Origin: Hahella sp. HNIBRBA332 | GTDB lineage: Bacteria > Pseudomonadota > Gammaproteobacteria > Pseudomonadales > Oleiphilaceae | Reading direction: 5' to 3' | Length of the DNA: 64,000 nt | NCBI RefSeq assembly: GCF_030719035.1 | Contig: NZ_CP132203.1 | Coordinates: forward strand, 3,224,001 to 3,288,000 | In this document: positions 9,235 to 17,821 of the stretch, in pieces | How the letters are laid out: every line of letters begins with the position of its first letter | Numbering within the stretch: position 1 is the stretch's first letter | Made by a program: the position numbers and the translations under genes | Notes under the pieces: model-generated | Told to the model about the DNA's origin: nothing | Databases searched by the model: none | What the model saw: only the letters and a program-made list of their open reading frames with translations

Positions 9235-9792
9235 ATGGCGAAACCAGAAATTTATGTCAGTACCGATGTGGAGGCGGACGGACCGATTCCCGGGCCGCAT
9301 TCCATGCTGAGCTTCGCTTCAGCAGCCTATACAGCGGAAAAGGAATTAGTCGGGACATTCTCCGCCAACCTGGAGACGCTCCCTGAAGCGTCCGCCCACC
9401 CGGATACGCAAGCCTGGTGGGAGCAGAATCAGGTGGCCTGGGAAGCCTGTCGCCAGGATCTGCAGCCACCGCAACAGGCAATGCAGCAGTATCTGCTGTG
9501 GCTCAAGCAACTGCCCGGCAAACCCGTTTTCGTTGGTTATCCAGCGTCCTATGACTTTATGTTCGTCTACTGGTATCTGATGAAGTTCGCCGGCGAGAGT
9601 CCGTTTTCTCACTCTGCGCTGGACATCAAAAGCTACGCAATGGCGGTGCTGAAAACGCCCTTCAGGGAAACCGCCAAACGTAAGATGCCTCAACATTGGT
9701 TTGATCCCCTGCCCCATACCCATGTGGCTCTGGACGACGCCATCGAGCAGGGGGCGTTGTTCTGCAATATTCTGCAGGAGAATCTGAAATAA
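9235..9792 (+). CDS. 3'-5' exoribonuclease, Rv2179c-like (DEDD superfamily)
   Basis: A 185-aa protein with DEDD exonuclease motifs: TDVEADGP near the N-terminus (Asp and Glu metal ligands), YPASYDFMF in the middle, and HVALDDA near the end (His and final Asp). Length and the GP/WW pattern (PDTQAWWEQNQVAWE) fit the Rv2179c-like exoribonuclease family. It begins 41 bases after the RpoC-like gene with AGGTGA ahead of the ATG, and a terminator follows, so the two probably form one transcript. If so, an RNA-polymerase-related protein and an RNA-trimming nuclease are made together; the functional link is inference. Confidence 0.8.
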   Translation: MAKPEIYVSTDVEADGPIPGPHSMLSFASAAYTAEKELVGTFSANLETLPEASAHPDTQAWWEQNQVAWEACRQDLQPPQQAMQQYLLWLKQLPGKPVFVGYPASYDFMFVYWYLMKFAGESPFSHSALDIKSYAMAVLKTPFRETAKRKMPQHWFDPLPHTHVALDDAIEQGALFCNILQENLK

Positions 9793-9815
9793 AAAGGCCG
9801 CAGTAGCGGCCTTTC
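9791..9815 (+). terminator. Rho-independent terminator
   Basis: GC-rich arms (9794-9801 and 9806-9813) with a 4-base loop followed by T residues, directly after the exoribonuclease stop codon. The A-run on the left side means it could also work for the opposite strand. Confidence 0.8.
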
Positions 9816-9840
9816 TCATGCTTGGATGTTTATTAATCAG

Positions 9841-9871
9841 GCAGACAAATAGCTTCCTTCTATTTGTCTGC
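9841..9871. repeat. 12-bp inverted repeat
   Basis: Perfect arms at 9841-9852 and 9860-9871 with a 7-base loop, lying between convergent genes. It may be a second terminator or an operator; it has no T-run. Confidence 0.45.
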
Positions 9872-9985
9872 AACGACAGGGCCTGCCCATGTCAGGCTCT
9901 GTCTTCCGCGGCCCGCCACCGCGCAGGCGCATCCATACGCCAGGTTATTAACATGCCAAAATCATTGCCGTGTTAATAACGACGA

Positions 9986-10627
9986 CTAATAACTGGCGAG
10001 CGCTTTCTTTATGGCCTTGATATCATCTCCCACCACCCGACGGTATCCCACATAAGTCACGGGGTAGCCGCTGATGCCAAGGGTACGGATAAGCTGCTCT
10101 TTATTACGCGCCTTCTCCACATCAATTTCCTTGAACGCCATGCCGTCATCCCTAAATGCGCCGCGCAGCTTTTTGCAATAAGGACACCAATCGGCGCTAT
10201 ACATCACCACCCTCGGGGAGCCATCTGCGTTGAAGTGGGAAGACGTCAATTCGCGCTCTTCTGAAGTGAGCAGGCCATCGCCATAGTTCAACGCCAGCGT
10301 CGTCGCCACCTCAATGCTCATATCGCCATAGGCGCGCTCTTTACCGACAATCAGCAGAGGGAATGAGTTATAAGGAGAGAAGCTATCCCACAACTGGCGG
10401 TTTTCCGCGTTGGCGTCCACCACTACCTCTTCAAAAGAAGCGCCTCTGCGCTGTAAGTCATCTTTCACTTTAGCGCAGGGTTGTTTGCAATCGGAGAAGG
10501 TAAACAGCAGCGTTTTGGGAGAGCCATCAGCATAGTAAGCGCCTTCAGGCTGCGTAAACGGAATCCACTCCGGCTTGAACTGATAAATAAGACCCGCGAT
10601 CACCGCCAGGACGAACAACTTTTTCAT
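9986..10627 (-). CDS. Tandem glutaredoxin/thioredoxin-like membrane-anchored protein
   Basis: About 213 aa from the ATG at 10627; the longer frame to 10687 adds 20 residues before a better signal-anchor beginning MKKLFVLAVIAGLIY. After the hydrophobic segment come two glutaredoxin-fold domains. The first (about 25-110) has SDCKQPC, with three residues between the cysteines rather than two; the second (about 130-213) has a classic glutaredoxin WCPYC and the cis-Pro region GYPVTYV. Location is probably periplasmic, facing out from the inner membrane, with a thiol-disulfide role. It is four bases from the hypothetical gene behind it if the long start is used. Confidence 0.75.
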   Translation of the reverse strand: MKKLFVLAVIAGLIYQFKPEWIPFTQPEGAYYADGSPKTLLFTFSDCKQPCAKVKDDLQRRGASFEEVVVDANAENRQLWDSFSPYNSFPLLIVGKERAYGDMSIEVATTLALNYGDGLLTSEERELTSSHFNADGSPRVVMYSADWCPYCKKLRGAFRDDGMAFKEIDVEKARNKEQLIRTLGISGYPVTYVGYRRVVGDDIKAIKKALASY

Positions 10628-10690
10628 GAAATACACCACGACAACAAAAAGGCGCGCAATGAGACCATTTTTTGCCCGTGTGTGCAAACA

Positions 10691-11161
10691 TTACTCAAAC
10701 ATCAAGGCTGCCTGCTTTTTCCGCCGGGTTTGGTTAGCGTGGGAGGCGGGTTCGCTTTTCACGTTTTGCGCCATATCAGAATTCAATTCACCGAGCAGAC
10801 GAGATGCGAGTTCGGCGCAATCCGGGGCGGCCTCCAAACCATTTCCGAACTTGCTGCGCTGGAAAATCGGCATTTGCGGCGGCGCGTCGTCGTTATACAC
10901 CAGAAACACCCGCTCCTGGCGCAAACGATCCAGCAAGTCCTTGAACCATCTGGCGTAATATCTTGATTGCGAAGATGGAATGTCTCGCAATGAATAGCTT
11001 TTTCCAATCCAGCAGGCTGCGCCGATACGGTCCGGCATTAACATAGTGCGCCCTGCCTCCCGCAGTAATACGCTGGCGTAAAATGGGCTTTCCGTCTTGA
11101 GCAGATCCGCTTCAGTAAGGGCGTCTTTCGCTTTCAGTAAAAATGATCTATCGTGCAACAT
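10691..11161 (-). CDS. Hypothetical protein
   Basis: 156 aa, not recognised. The first half is helical with a conserved-looking core (SPFYASVLLREAGRTMLMPDRIGAACWIGKSY split over about residues 26-57). The C-terminus is polar and basic (QTRRKKQ). No signal peptide or metal motif is seen. It lies just upstream of the glutaredoxin gene on the same strand, which suggests co-transcription. No strong ribosome site precedes the ATG. Confidence 0.6.
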   Translation of the reverse strand: MLHDRSFLLKAKDALTEADLLKTESPFYASVLLREAGRTMLMPDRIGAACWIGKSYSLRDIPSSQSRYYARWFKDLLDRLRQERVFLVYNDDAPPQMPIFQRSKFGNGLEAAPDCAELASRLLGELNSDMAQNVKSEPASHANQTRRKKQAALMFE

Positions 11162-11414
11162 AAAATCAATTTTTATTGTGTTTCAGGGTAAGTTCAATCT
11201 AACTGCAATTCCAAACTAAAGAAATCAGCCGAAGGGAATATGCGGAATGGCGGTGAGTAGATTCGTTAATTTTTCAATTCGAATTAATTACATAAGGAAT
11301 TCGAAATTTACCACTTGTCCGGCCGGTCAGGATTAGGCATCCTAGCCTGCTTTCTTCGTTATAACCAAGCTTTGTTGTTTTTTCGTTCAAAGCCCTGCAG
11401 CGCAGCCGACTCTC

Positions 11415-12611
11415 ATGACATCTTCCAGCAGCCACTCACGTCTAGCCTTTATCCTGGCGATGGCGGTCGCCCTTGGCCCTTTCGCCATTGACACTTATCT
11501 ACCCGCCTTTCCCGATATCGCCAAAGCGATCGGCGCAGATATTCACGATGTTTCTCTCAGTATCAGCGTATACATTCTGGGTCTGGCCATCGGACAGTTA
11601 ATCGGCGGCCCGTTATCGGACCGTCTTGGCCGCAGCCGAATCATGCTCATCGGCCTGGGCGTCTTCCTGTTCTCCTGTCTCATGCTGTCGCAAAGTGAGA
11701 GTTTGGCCTCCCTGCTTATTTGGCGCTTTACCCAGGCCTTTGGCGGCGGTTGGTGCGCGGTGAGCGTGCCCGCCATCATTCGCGACCGCACGGAAGGACA
11801 GGAAACCGCCAAACTGTTTTCCCTGATCGGGTTAATCATGATCGCGGCGCCGGCCATCGCCCCGACACTGGGCAGCACTATTCTCGCTTTTGCTGACTGG
11901 CGCTGGATATTCCTGTTTCTGGCGTTTTATACCGGCGTGGTGATCGTCACGTTATGGTTTTCTTTATTCGCCGATGCGCCACCGCACTCTCCGCCGCCCA
12001 AACGCAATGTGCTGGCGGATTATCTGGAGATTCTGCAAAATACCTCCGCCTTGCGTTTCATCTTTATTCAGTCTCTGGGCTTCAGCGTCATGCTGACGTT
12101 TCTGACTCACGCGTCTTTTATCTATCAGGAATGGTTCGGCTTATCCGAATTCGCCTTTTCCCTGCTCTTCGCCGGTAACATCGCAGTCATGGCCCTGATG
12201 AGCATGGTCAACAGGGCGCTGCTGACCTGGGTGGAATCCGCTCAACTGCTGCGACTGGCGGTATGGTTGCAGACTTTCGGGGTGATTCTGCTGATGTCCA
12301 TCGTTTTCTTTTATCCATCACTGTATCTGTTCGCTCCCGCGCTCATGCTTTCCGTGGGATCGCTGGGCGCCGCCATGCCTAACGGCTCCGCCTGCTTCAT
12401 CCAGTTTTTTAAAAGCAACAGCGGCACAGCGTCTGCGTTGATGGGGGCGCTGCAGTTCACTATTTCCGGCGCCATCAGCGCCTTGTCATCCGCTTTGTCC
12501 GACGGCACACTGGTTCCTATTGTCGCCGTTATGCTTATGTGCGCGCTGCTGAACGCCGCATTCGCCTGGGGAGCTCCCGGCGCTGCGCGCAAAGCGTTTG
12601 CAGACGCATAA
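11415..12611 (+). CDS. Bcr/CflA-type multidrug efflux transporter (MFS)
   Basis: A 398-aa major facilitator protein with about 12 hydrophobic segments. The first helix (LAMAVALGPFAIDTYLPAFP) carries the DTYLPAFP signature of Bcr/CflA drug:H+ antiporters, and the loop between helices 2 and 3 has the MFS motif GGPLSDRLGRSR. It would export small drugs across the inner membrane. The haemoglobin gene follows within 30 bases, so the pair is probably co-transcribed. The preceding 250 bases are AT-rich and hold several short AATTCGAATT-type palindromes that could be operators. Confidence 0.88.
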   Translation: MTSSSSHSRLAFILAMAVALGPFAIDTYLPAFPDIAKAIGADIHDVSLSISVYILGLAIGQLIGGPLSDRLGRSRIMLIGLGVFLFSCLMLSQSESLASLLIWRFTQAFGGGWCAVSVPAIIRDRTEGQETAKLFSLIGLIMIAAPAIAPTLGSTILAFADWRWIFLFLAFYTGVVIVTLWFSLFADAPPHSPPPKRNVLADYLEILQNTSALRFIFIQSLGFSVMLTFLTHASFIYQEWFGLSEFAFSLLFAGNIAVMALMSMVNRALLTWVESAQLLRLAVWLQTFGVILLMSIVFFYPSLYLFAPALMLSVGSLGAAMPNGSACFIQFFKSNSGTASALMGALQFTISGAISALSSALSDGTLVPIVAVMLMCALLNAAFAWGAPGAARKAFADA

Positions 12612-12636
12612 GACTGCAACAAATGGGAGTTTATTT

Positions 12637-13071
12637 GTGACCGTGCAACCTGCGCAGGACATCGCCAGCGTCGATGATATCCAGGATATCGTCGAGCGCT
12701 TTTACGCTCTGCTGTTAAATGATGAACAAGTGGGCTTCTTCTTTACTGAAGTTGCGGCCATCGACCTTCCTGCTCATCTGCCGCGCATCGTCGCCTTCTG
12801 GAACTCCCTGTTGTTTGGGGTGCGTGCAGGTTTCCAAGGCAGGGTGTACGAAGCGCATGCGGCGCTGGACGCTAAATCCCCTTTGCGTTCAGAACACTTC
12901 GAGCGCTGGCTAACCCTGTGGCGACAGGAAGTGGACCGCCGCCACGCAGGGCCCAAAGCAGAACTGATGAAGACGCGCGCCGCCGCTATCGCCGACTCCA
13001 TGTCCAAAGCATTTGAGACCGCTCGCAACGCCGCTCCCGGCGACGACGCCAACTTTTACTCCGCGCTATAA
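12637..13071 (+). CDS. Group 3 truncated haemoglobin
   Basis: About 144 aa starting at GTG 12637, chosen because GGAG lies 8 bases upstream; the TTG at 12598 would overlap the transporter gene and lacks a site. The globin pattern is clear: the early helix with IVERFYALLLNDEQVGFFF, then HLPRIVAFWNSLLFG, which matches the E-helix region of group 3 globins, and HFERWLTLW near the proximal histidine. Such cytoplasmic haem proteins bind O2 or NO and are linked to nitrosative stress or micro-aerobic growth. Confidence 0.82.
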   Translation: MTVQPAQDIASVDDIQDIVERFYALLLNDEQVGFFFTEVAAIDLPAHLPRIVAFWNSLLFGVRAGFQGRVYEAHAALDAKSPLRSEHFERWLTLWRQEVDRRHAGPKAELMKTRAAAIADSMSKAFETARNAAPGDDANFYSAL

Positions 13072-13115
13072 CCTTGATTTCTCGTCTAAACTGCCTTGAT
13101 TTCTAGTCTAAACTG
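13072..13115 (+). repeat. Tandem direct repeat, 2 x 22 bp
   Basis: Two consecutive 22-base copies (13072-13093 and 13094-13115) differing at one base, right after the globin stop codon and ahead of the histidine kinase. Function unknown; paired activator sites or slippage are both possible. Confidence 0.7.
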
Positions 13116-13247
13116 AAAGTTAAACAACAGACTGACTCCAGCGCCCCAAGAGTTGGCCTTTCTCTGGTTTCAACCCGCCCCCCGTAGCGACCACATTGAC
13201 GGCGATGGATGGAACACCGGAAAGTCCAGCAATGAACGCAACGCCCC

Positions 13248-14531
13248 ATGAGAAGACTCAAAGAGCTGCATGTCAGTCTGCTCGACCGACTCATTCCTGG
13301 CGGCGCATCTTTATCCGAGGCGCAACTAAGCCGCCGAAGAGTACTCGTCGGCCTGTTGCTCTATGGCTTTATCAGCGCCGCCATGATGGCCATAGTTCGC
13401 TACGCCACTGACGGCTGGACCGCCTCCACGTTGGTGGTCGCCTTCGCCACGCCATCATTGCTATCGGGCTTGATTGCACTTTGGCTGACAGGGCGTCCTG
13501 GTTTGGCGGCGGATCTGTTGTTACTGTCCACGCTATTCATCATCCTCGCCACCGCCTGGAGCGACGGCGGCCTTACCTCTCGCGTGCTGACCTGGTTACC
13601 CACGCTGCCTCTGATCGCAGGCTTTGTCGGCGATAGATATCGTGCGCCGGGGATTGTCCTGCTGGCGGCCATCGGCTTACTGGCAATTCTTGGAGCCCAC
13701 AACACTGGGCTGATTCAAGGCAAAGGCTGGGAAGACTCACTGGTAGGCCGGTTGTCCGCCAGCGTCGCTTCAATGACCTTTGTCGCCATCATCGCATACA
13801 TCTACGAGGAAGCCAGACGTCGCGCCGAGATGGAAAAAGACCGTCTCGACCATATACGCCGTGAATGGGTCGCTGTGGTGAGTCACGAATTGCGCACGCC
13901 TTTAACCGCGATCCAGGGTTCACTGGGACTGTTGCAGAGTGGCCGCTTTGAGCACAACCCTGAGCAAAAAGCCCATATGCTGCAGATGGCCTGCAATAAT
14001 ACTGTTCGACTGGTTAAGTTGGTAAATGAGGTGCTGGACATTGAACGTATCGAGTCAGGACAACTCTCCTTGGACATAACGCCCTTAAACCCGGCTGATC
14101 TGATCCAGGAGGCCGTGGACACAATCTCCCCGTCGGCCTCACTGCAGCATGTGACGCTATGTTATCAACGCCAGGATACGACCTTCATACAGGCAGACCA
14201 TGATCGCTTACTACAAGTGCTGCAGAACCTCCTTTCCAACGCTCTGAAATTCTCTCCTCATGGTGGGGAGATCAAAGTCGCGCTCAAGGATGCGCCAGAG
14301 CGGCTGCACATCGACGTTATCGACCAAGGGCCAGGCATCAAGCCGGAACTCGCCAAACGCCTGTTCACCCGCTTCGCCCAAGGCGACACCGCCGCTAACC
14401 GCAGCACTGGCGGCTCTGGACTCGGCCTCTATATCTGCAAAGCCATCATAGAGCAACATCAGGGGAGTATCGGCTTCCAGAACCTGCCGGAGGGAGGGTG
14501 CCGCTTCTTTTTGGAACTGCCTCACGGCTGA
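13248..14531 (+). CDS. Membrane sensor histidine kinase
   Basis: 427 aa. Residues 20-190 hold about five to six hydrophobic segments in the style of small MASE-type sensors. A short helix leads to a HisKA domain with SHELRTP (His213), then a HATPase domain with N-box NLLSNALKFSP, G1 DQGPGI and G2 GLGLYI. No response regulator lies next to it, so it is an orphan kinase here and its signal is not evident. The ribosome site before the ATG is weak, so the start is uncertain by a few codons. Confidence 0.88.
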   Translation: MRRLKELHVSLLDRLIPGGASLSEAQLSRRRVLVGLLLYGFISAAMMAIVRYATDGWTASTLVVAFATPSLLSGLIALWLTGRPGLAADLLLLSTLFIILATAWSDGGLTSRVLTWLPTLPLIAGFVGDRYRAPGIVLLAAIGLLAILGAHNTGLIQGKGWEDSLVGRLSASVASMTFVAIIAYIYEEARRRAEMEKDRLDHIRREWVAVVSHELRTPLTAIQGSLGLLQSGRFEHNPEQKAHMLQMACNNTVRLVKLVNEVLDIERIESGQLSLDITPLNPADLIQEAVDTISPSASLQHVTLCYQRQDTTFIQADHDRLLQVLQNLLSNALKFSPHGGEIKVALKDAPERLHIDVIDQGPGIKPELAKRLFTRFAQGDTAANRSTGGSGLGLYICKAIIEQHQGSIGFQNLPEGGCRFFLELPHG

Positions 14532-14666
14532 TGAACTTGTTTACCTGACGCTCCCTACGGAGATATGACTCAGGATATTAAGTATGGGCTACAAGTTAGG
14601 GCGCCACCCCACGCCCAAGTTAAACCCGTTCATGGTTGAGACTGAGAGGGCTGGCTCTACAATTAA

Positions 14667-14855
14667 CTAGTCAGCCTCGCCCTCCTCCACATCATGCTCT
14701 TTGCGATAACGTTCCCAGTCCTCCCAATCGAAGGGTGTTCCTGAATTAGGTCGATGTAAATGCCTGGCCCGTTCTTTCGCGTTTTCCTGCAGACTGTGCT
14801 CTTTCTCGTCTTCTTCCACAAAACCGTATTTCTTCATGAATTCATCGGGTTTCAT
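14667..14855 (-). CDS. Small acidic hypothetical protein
   Basis: 62 aa, rich in Glu, Asp, Lys and Arg, with MKPDEFMKKYGFVEEDE at the start and an aromatic WEDWERY segment. A good AGGAG lies 7 bases before the ATG, supporting a real gene. It has no signal peptide or known domain that I recognise. It sits 65 bases downstream of the small winged-helix protein on the same strand, so they may be one transcript. Confidence 0.65.
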   Translation of the reverse strand: MKPDEFMKKYGFVEEDEKEHSLQENAKERARHLHRPNSGTPFDWEDWERYRKEHDVEEGEAD

Positions 14856-14920
14856 TGGCTACTCCTATTCTGACTGCGCAATGTGTGAAAACTCGCCTTA
14901 CTTTCTTCCATGTGATCATC

Positions 14921-15166
14921 TCAAGACTTTTCAAGGGAATAGTAGATCACACCGCCATCACTGAGAGTGCGCCGCCCAATAACGCCCTGACGCGCCAACC
15001 CCTCCAGCGCCCGTTGCACACTGTCCCAGGAGTACGCATCCGCTTCCTCCGCCAACCACCAGCGCATCACACCTTGCAGCGAGTCCGCCGCAGAGGGATG
15101 ACTTTTCAGGTATTCAACAATTTTCCGACACACTTTTAGGATGTCATCCTCATGCTCCATTTCCAT
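14921..15166 (-). CDS. Small winged-helix-like protein
   Basis: 81 aa from the ATG at 15166, chosen because GGAAGGAG precedes it; the frame stays open to 15304 but the added residues look non-coding. The sequence runs helix (ILKVCRKIVEYLKSH), helix (SLQGVMRWWL), recognition-like helix (SWDSVQRALEGLARQGVI) and a two-strand wing (GRRTLSDGGVIYYSL), the order of a winged-helix DNA-binding fold. A role as a small regulator is inferred. Confidence 0.65.
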   Translation of the reverse strand: MEMEHEDDILKVCRKIVEYLKSHPSAADSLQGVMRWWLAEEADAYSWDSVQRALEGLARQGVIGRRTLSDGGVIYYSLEKS

Positions 15167-15402
15167 AAGCAATGCTCCTTCCCAACAGCTCACCCATTCC
15201 AGTGCAGCAAGTTGCGCGCCAGGGCTGGAGGCGCCCTCCCTCCTCGCACCGCCAGGATAAGCCACAGAAAACCGGCTAACACCTCTGGTTGACACAAGAC
15301 CCATATATCAGAAAAAGAGAAAAGCGGGTCAAAAGCCACCCGGCAAAGCGGGCAAATAATCACCCGATCATATGAGTGCAAAGTTTATAACCCCGGGAAA
15401 TG

Positions 15403-15427
15403 AAAAACCCCGCGTAAGCGGGGCTTT
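15403..15427 (-). terminator. Rho-independent terminator
   Basis: Arms 15408-15413 and 15418-15423 with a GTAA-type loop; read on the minus strand the hairpin ends in a run of five T. It would end transcription from the minus-strand island genes. Apart from this hairpin and one tiny reading frame (15472-15540), the 433-base gap 15167-15599 shows nothing. Confidence 0.8.
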
Positions 15428-15471
15428 CCAATGAGAGTGGGCGCCAACGGGGAGCAGAAAGGCGCATTACT

Positions 15472-15540
15472 TCAGTGCAAAAGGCGATATTGATGAGATT
15501 GATGACTAGGCGAAACGTGATAAACCCAAGGACGGGCCAT
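15472..15540 (-). CDS. Possible 22-aa micro-ORF or gene remnant
   Basis: A short frame (MARPWVYHVSPSHQ...LLH) with AGGAGAGG well placed before its ATG, ending about 45 bases before the terminator at 15403-15427. The ribosome site is good for its size. It may be a micro-protein or the head of a decayed gene. Confidence 0.25.
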   Translation of the reverse strand: MARPWVYHVSPSHQSHQYRLLH

Positions 15541-15599
15541 TGCTGCCTCTCCTGTCCATGCTCGGCTGTAATGAATGCCTCTTTGTTACGGATACAAGG

Positions 15600-16697
15600 C
15601 TAACCCTGGTCTTTATTATTCGCGTCCTCATCGGATTGTTTCTTCTCCTCTTCCGGCGGCAAGTCCATAAATTGAGCGAGTTCTTCGGCGGAAAATTCAT
15701 CCACGAACGGCTTTGCGTCTGGATTATTCCTCTCATCCTCCATCGCCAGCTCCGTAAGACGAGTAAGTTCTTCCGCCGAAGCGTTCATTAGCCACTCTTG
15801 CTGGGCCTTCACTTCAGGACGGCTCATCTCCTCTCTTAATTCCTCGAAACCCTTTTTGCTCTCAGCTTCCCGCCTTTGATATTCCTCCCATTCGGCGTCC
15901 TGCTCCGGCGTACTCCATTTAAGGGGCTTCACCTTCTGGCTCAGTTTGGAATCAGGGTAACTCTGTTTTATTTTTTCAATCTCTTCTTTCAAGGACGGAG
16001 AAGGCTCTAAGGTGACGCTGTTGATTATCTGCCGAGTCCACTCGTAAACAGGCTCGGGGGAAATCGCAGCGTCCTGTTGAGCGAGAGTGCCTGATTTGTA
16101 CTGAACCAACCCGAAATAAAATAAAACATAAACGTCATGATCAAGAGGAAATACAAAGAACACTCCGCGAGAATCGCTCGGACCCATAACTGGGCGCGCC
16201 TCATAACTTACAGCGGGAACAGGCAGATGGTCGTGAACCCGCCAATCGCATGGCGCGTCGTACGCACTTTTACCATGATAAAAGTTGTCCCCATAGTTTC
16301 TTGTAATATCTCCCAATACTCGGCTTTCAAACGAAGCCGGAATTAAAAGCGACTGACCCCCTGTGCAAGGGATGCGCTTCTTGACTGTCACCGACAATTC
16401 CAGGTGGCCGACATAGCTGGAAAAAACCGCCTTCCGAAACTTCCCGCACCACGTCAACAGCCGAAAGTATTCAAAATCAGAAGCAATTTCTTTCTTGTAT
16501 GCCGCGTCGGTAAATATGTTGTAGCTTTGTTTTGGCGTTACTTGTGGCTCAGAAGGCACAACTGGCGTATGCCGGTTCAAGCAAATTGACAACTTCGAGC
16601 CGGACAAAAACGTGCTTTGTCGCTTCGCGTTTTTAAAGTTAGGCCCAATGGGTACACATGGGCCAGTCTTTTTACTCTTTCGACGAAATAAGTTCAT
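15600..16697 (-). CDS. Immunity-like paralogue 1 of the island family
   Basis: 365 aa, one of five related proteins between 15.6 and 23.8 kb. Shared landmarks: N-terminal GPCVPIGPNF, LSG near residue 32, YNIF, KFR then SSYVGHLE, YDAP...W, LPVPAVSYE, FPLDHDVYV and the C-terminal KWSTPEQDAEWEEY. It resembles paralogue 5 most closely, including an acidic, helical tail (about residues 275-365) with an ASAEELTRL segment. No signal peptide is visible, so it is probably cytosolic. I do not recognise a named family; the immunity role is inferred from repeated copies placed after effector-like genes. Confidence 0.7.
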   Translation of the reverse strand: MNLFRRKSKKTGPCVPIGPNFKNAKRQSTFLSGSKLSICLNRHTPVVPSEPQVTPKQSYNIFTDAAYKKEIASDFEYFRLLTWCGKFRKAVFSSYVGHLELSVTVKKRIPCTGGQSLLIPASFESRVLGDITRNYGDNFYHGKSAYDAPCDWRVHDHLPVPAVSYEARPVMGPSDSRGVFFVFPLDHDVYVLFYFGLVQYKSGTLAQQDAAISPEPVYEWTRQIINSVTLEPSPSLKEEIEKIKQSYPDSKLSQKVKPLKWSTPEQDAEWEEYQRREAESKKGFEELREEMSRPEVKAQQEWLMNASAEELTRLTELAMEDERNNPDAKPFVDEFSAEELAQFMDLPPEEEKKQSDEDANNKDQG

Positions 16698-16795
16698 GGC
16701 ACCCCATCAAAGATACAAGCATTACTCTATTCAGTCTAAAAACAAAAAAGCCCCGAATTCACAGGGCGCGAATGACTGAACTCACAGATCCAAAA

Positions 16796-17563
16796 TCAAG
16801 ATCTATACCTATTCCTTTCTTCTTGTGTACTTGGAGAGAATTTTATGTATATATTTTCCATAAACTCATTCATGGCTTTGGTGACAGCACTATCAATATC
16901 GTGCATTGGATCAAAGTAACTTCTCAGGTTTCCTCCTGCCTGAAAAGAAACATCTAAAAGGTGATCATCAGAAATAGCTGTACACCAAATCTTTTTAGGT
17001 GTTTCTGCAACAGGCTGCCCCGCTTCATAATAGAGCCATTGGTTTCCGTTAATAGTCATTTCTTTAAAATCCTTTCCCTGTTTTGGGTATTTCCATAAAC
17101 TTCTTTCAGGGCTGAAGTTGCGATAGTTATCACGCTCCTCTAGCATTTCCCTATTACGACTCCCCCAACTCTGCTCACAAGTATCAAGCACCCAACGACT
17201 TAGACCGTTAGGGTTAAACAATGAATCATCCTGTCGGTTATTTGGAGCCCTACATTGCAATATCATTTGCATCATAACATAGCCCAGCATCCCATCTCCC
17301 CCGAAGAGAGAGTCCCAAAATCCCCACCCAGTTCTCGCCAAAATAAGCGTCATGCCCTTGTTGTTAGGCCAAATATCAAAATTTTCTATCTTGTATATAT
17401 CTATGTGATCAGGAGGATCTTCACAAGAAAATGGCGCCTCATGGGCAGGATTACGGAACCTGAGTTCCGTTCCAGATAGGTCGATTGAACAGACTGGAGC
17501 CCTTTTAAAGTCAGGGCCCAGCGGATTCATCTTAGACGCTCTATACCGTTGCAAAAGGCGCAT
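16796..17563 (-). CDS. Immunity-like paralogue 2 (divergent)
   Basis: 255 aa. It is distant from the other four but keeps the framework: MRLLQRYRASKMNPLGPDF aligns with their start, then LSGTEL, SLFNPNGLSRWVLD (compare SLFNPHDFEGAILS in paralogue 4), a DHLLDV strand in place of FPLDHDVYV, and a helical end. This alignment also supports the start at 17563 despite a weak ribosome site. It lacks the EQDAEWEEY tail. AT-rich composition matches the rest of the island. Confidence 0.65.
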   Translation of the reverse strand: MRLLQRYRASKMNPLGPDFKRAPVCSIDLSGTELRFRNPAHEAPFSCEDPPDHIDIYKIENFDIWPNNKGMTLILARTGWGFWDSLFGGDGMLGYVMMQMILQCRAPNNRQDDSLFNPNGLSRWVLDTCEQSWGSRNREMLEERDNYRNFSPERSLWKYPKQGKDFKEMTINGNQWLYYEAGQPVAETPKKIWCTAISDDHLLDVSFQAGGNLRSYFDPMHDIDSAVTKAMNEFMENIYIKFSPSTQEERNRYRS

Positions 17564-17813
17564 AGGACTGGGCTCTAATTACTTTCACCAAGTTAAAAAA
17601 CGACTTCGCTGAGCCATGATGCTTCGAAACATGTAGATTAAGGTAACTGCGTCTTTAAATGGGTGCATATAAAAATTAAGGTTTTGGACAAGACCCCCTT
17701 TGCATCTGTCGCGTTCCGAGTAGCCTGTGCGGAATACTATTCCGCTGGTAATCCTACAGCAAAGCAACAGTAAAGCAGGAGAAACTACCTACATAGAAGG
17801 GTGGCCACGGCTT
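17564..17813. other. Non-coding or decayed segment beside the IS256 element
   Basis: About 250 bases between paralogue 2 and the IS256 target duplication. On the minus strand an open frame (17585-17767) reads like protein (GIVFRTGYSERDRC...HPFKDAVTLIYMF) but has no start or ribosome site I trust, so it may be a remnant. No other signal is seen. Confidence 0.4.
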
Positions 17814-17821
17814 CATAAATT

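Noticed and set aside
17585..17767. 60-aa minus-strand frame next to the IS256 element
   Set aside because: Protein-like in part but with no credible start or ribosome site; noted only as a possible remnant.
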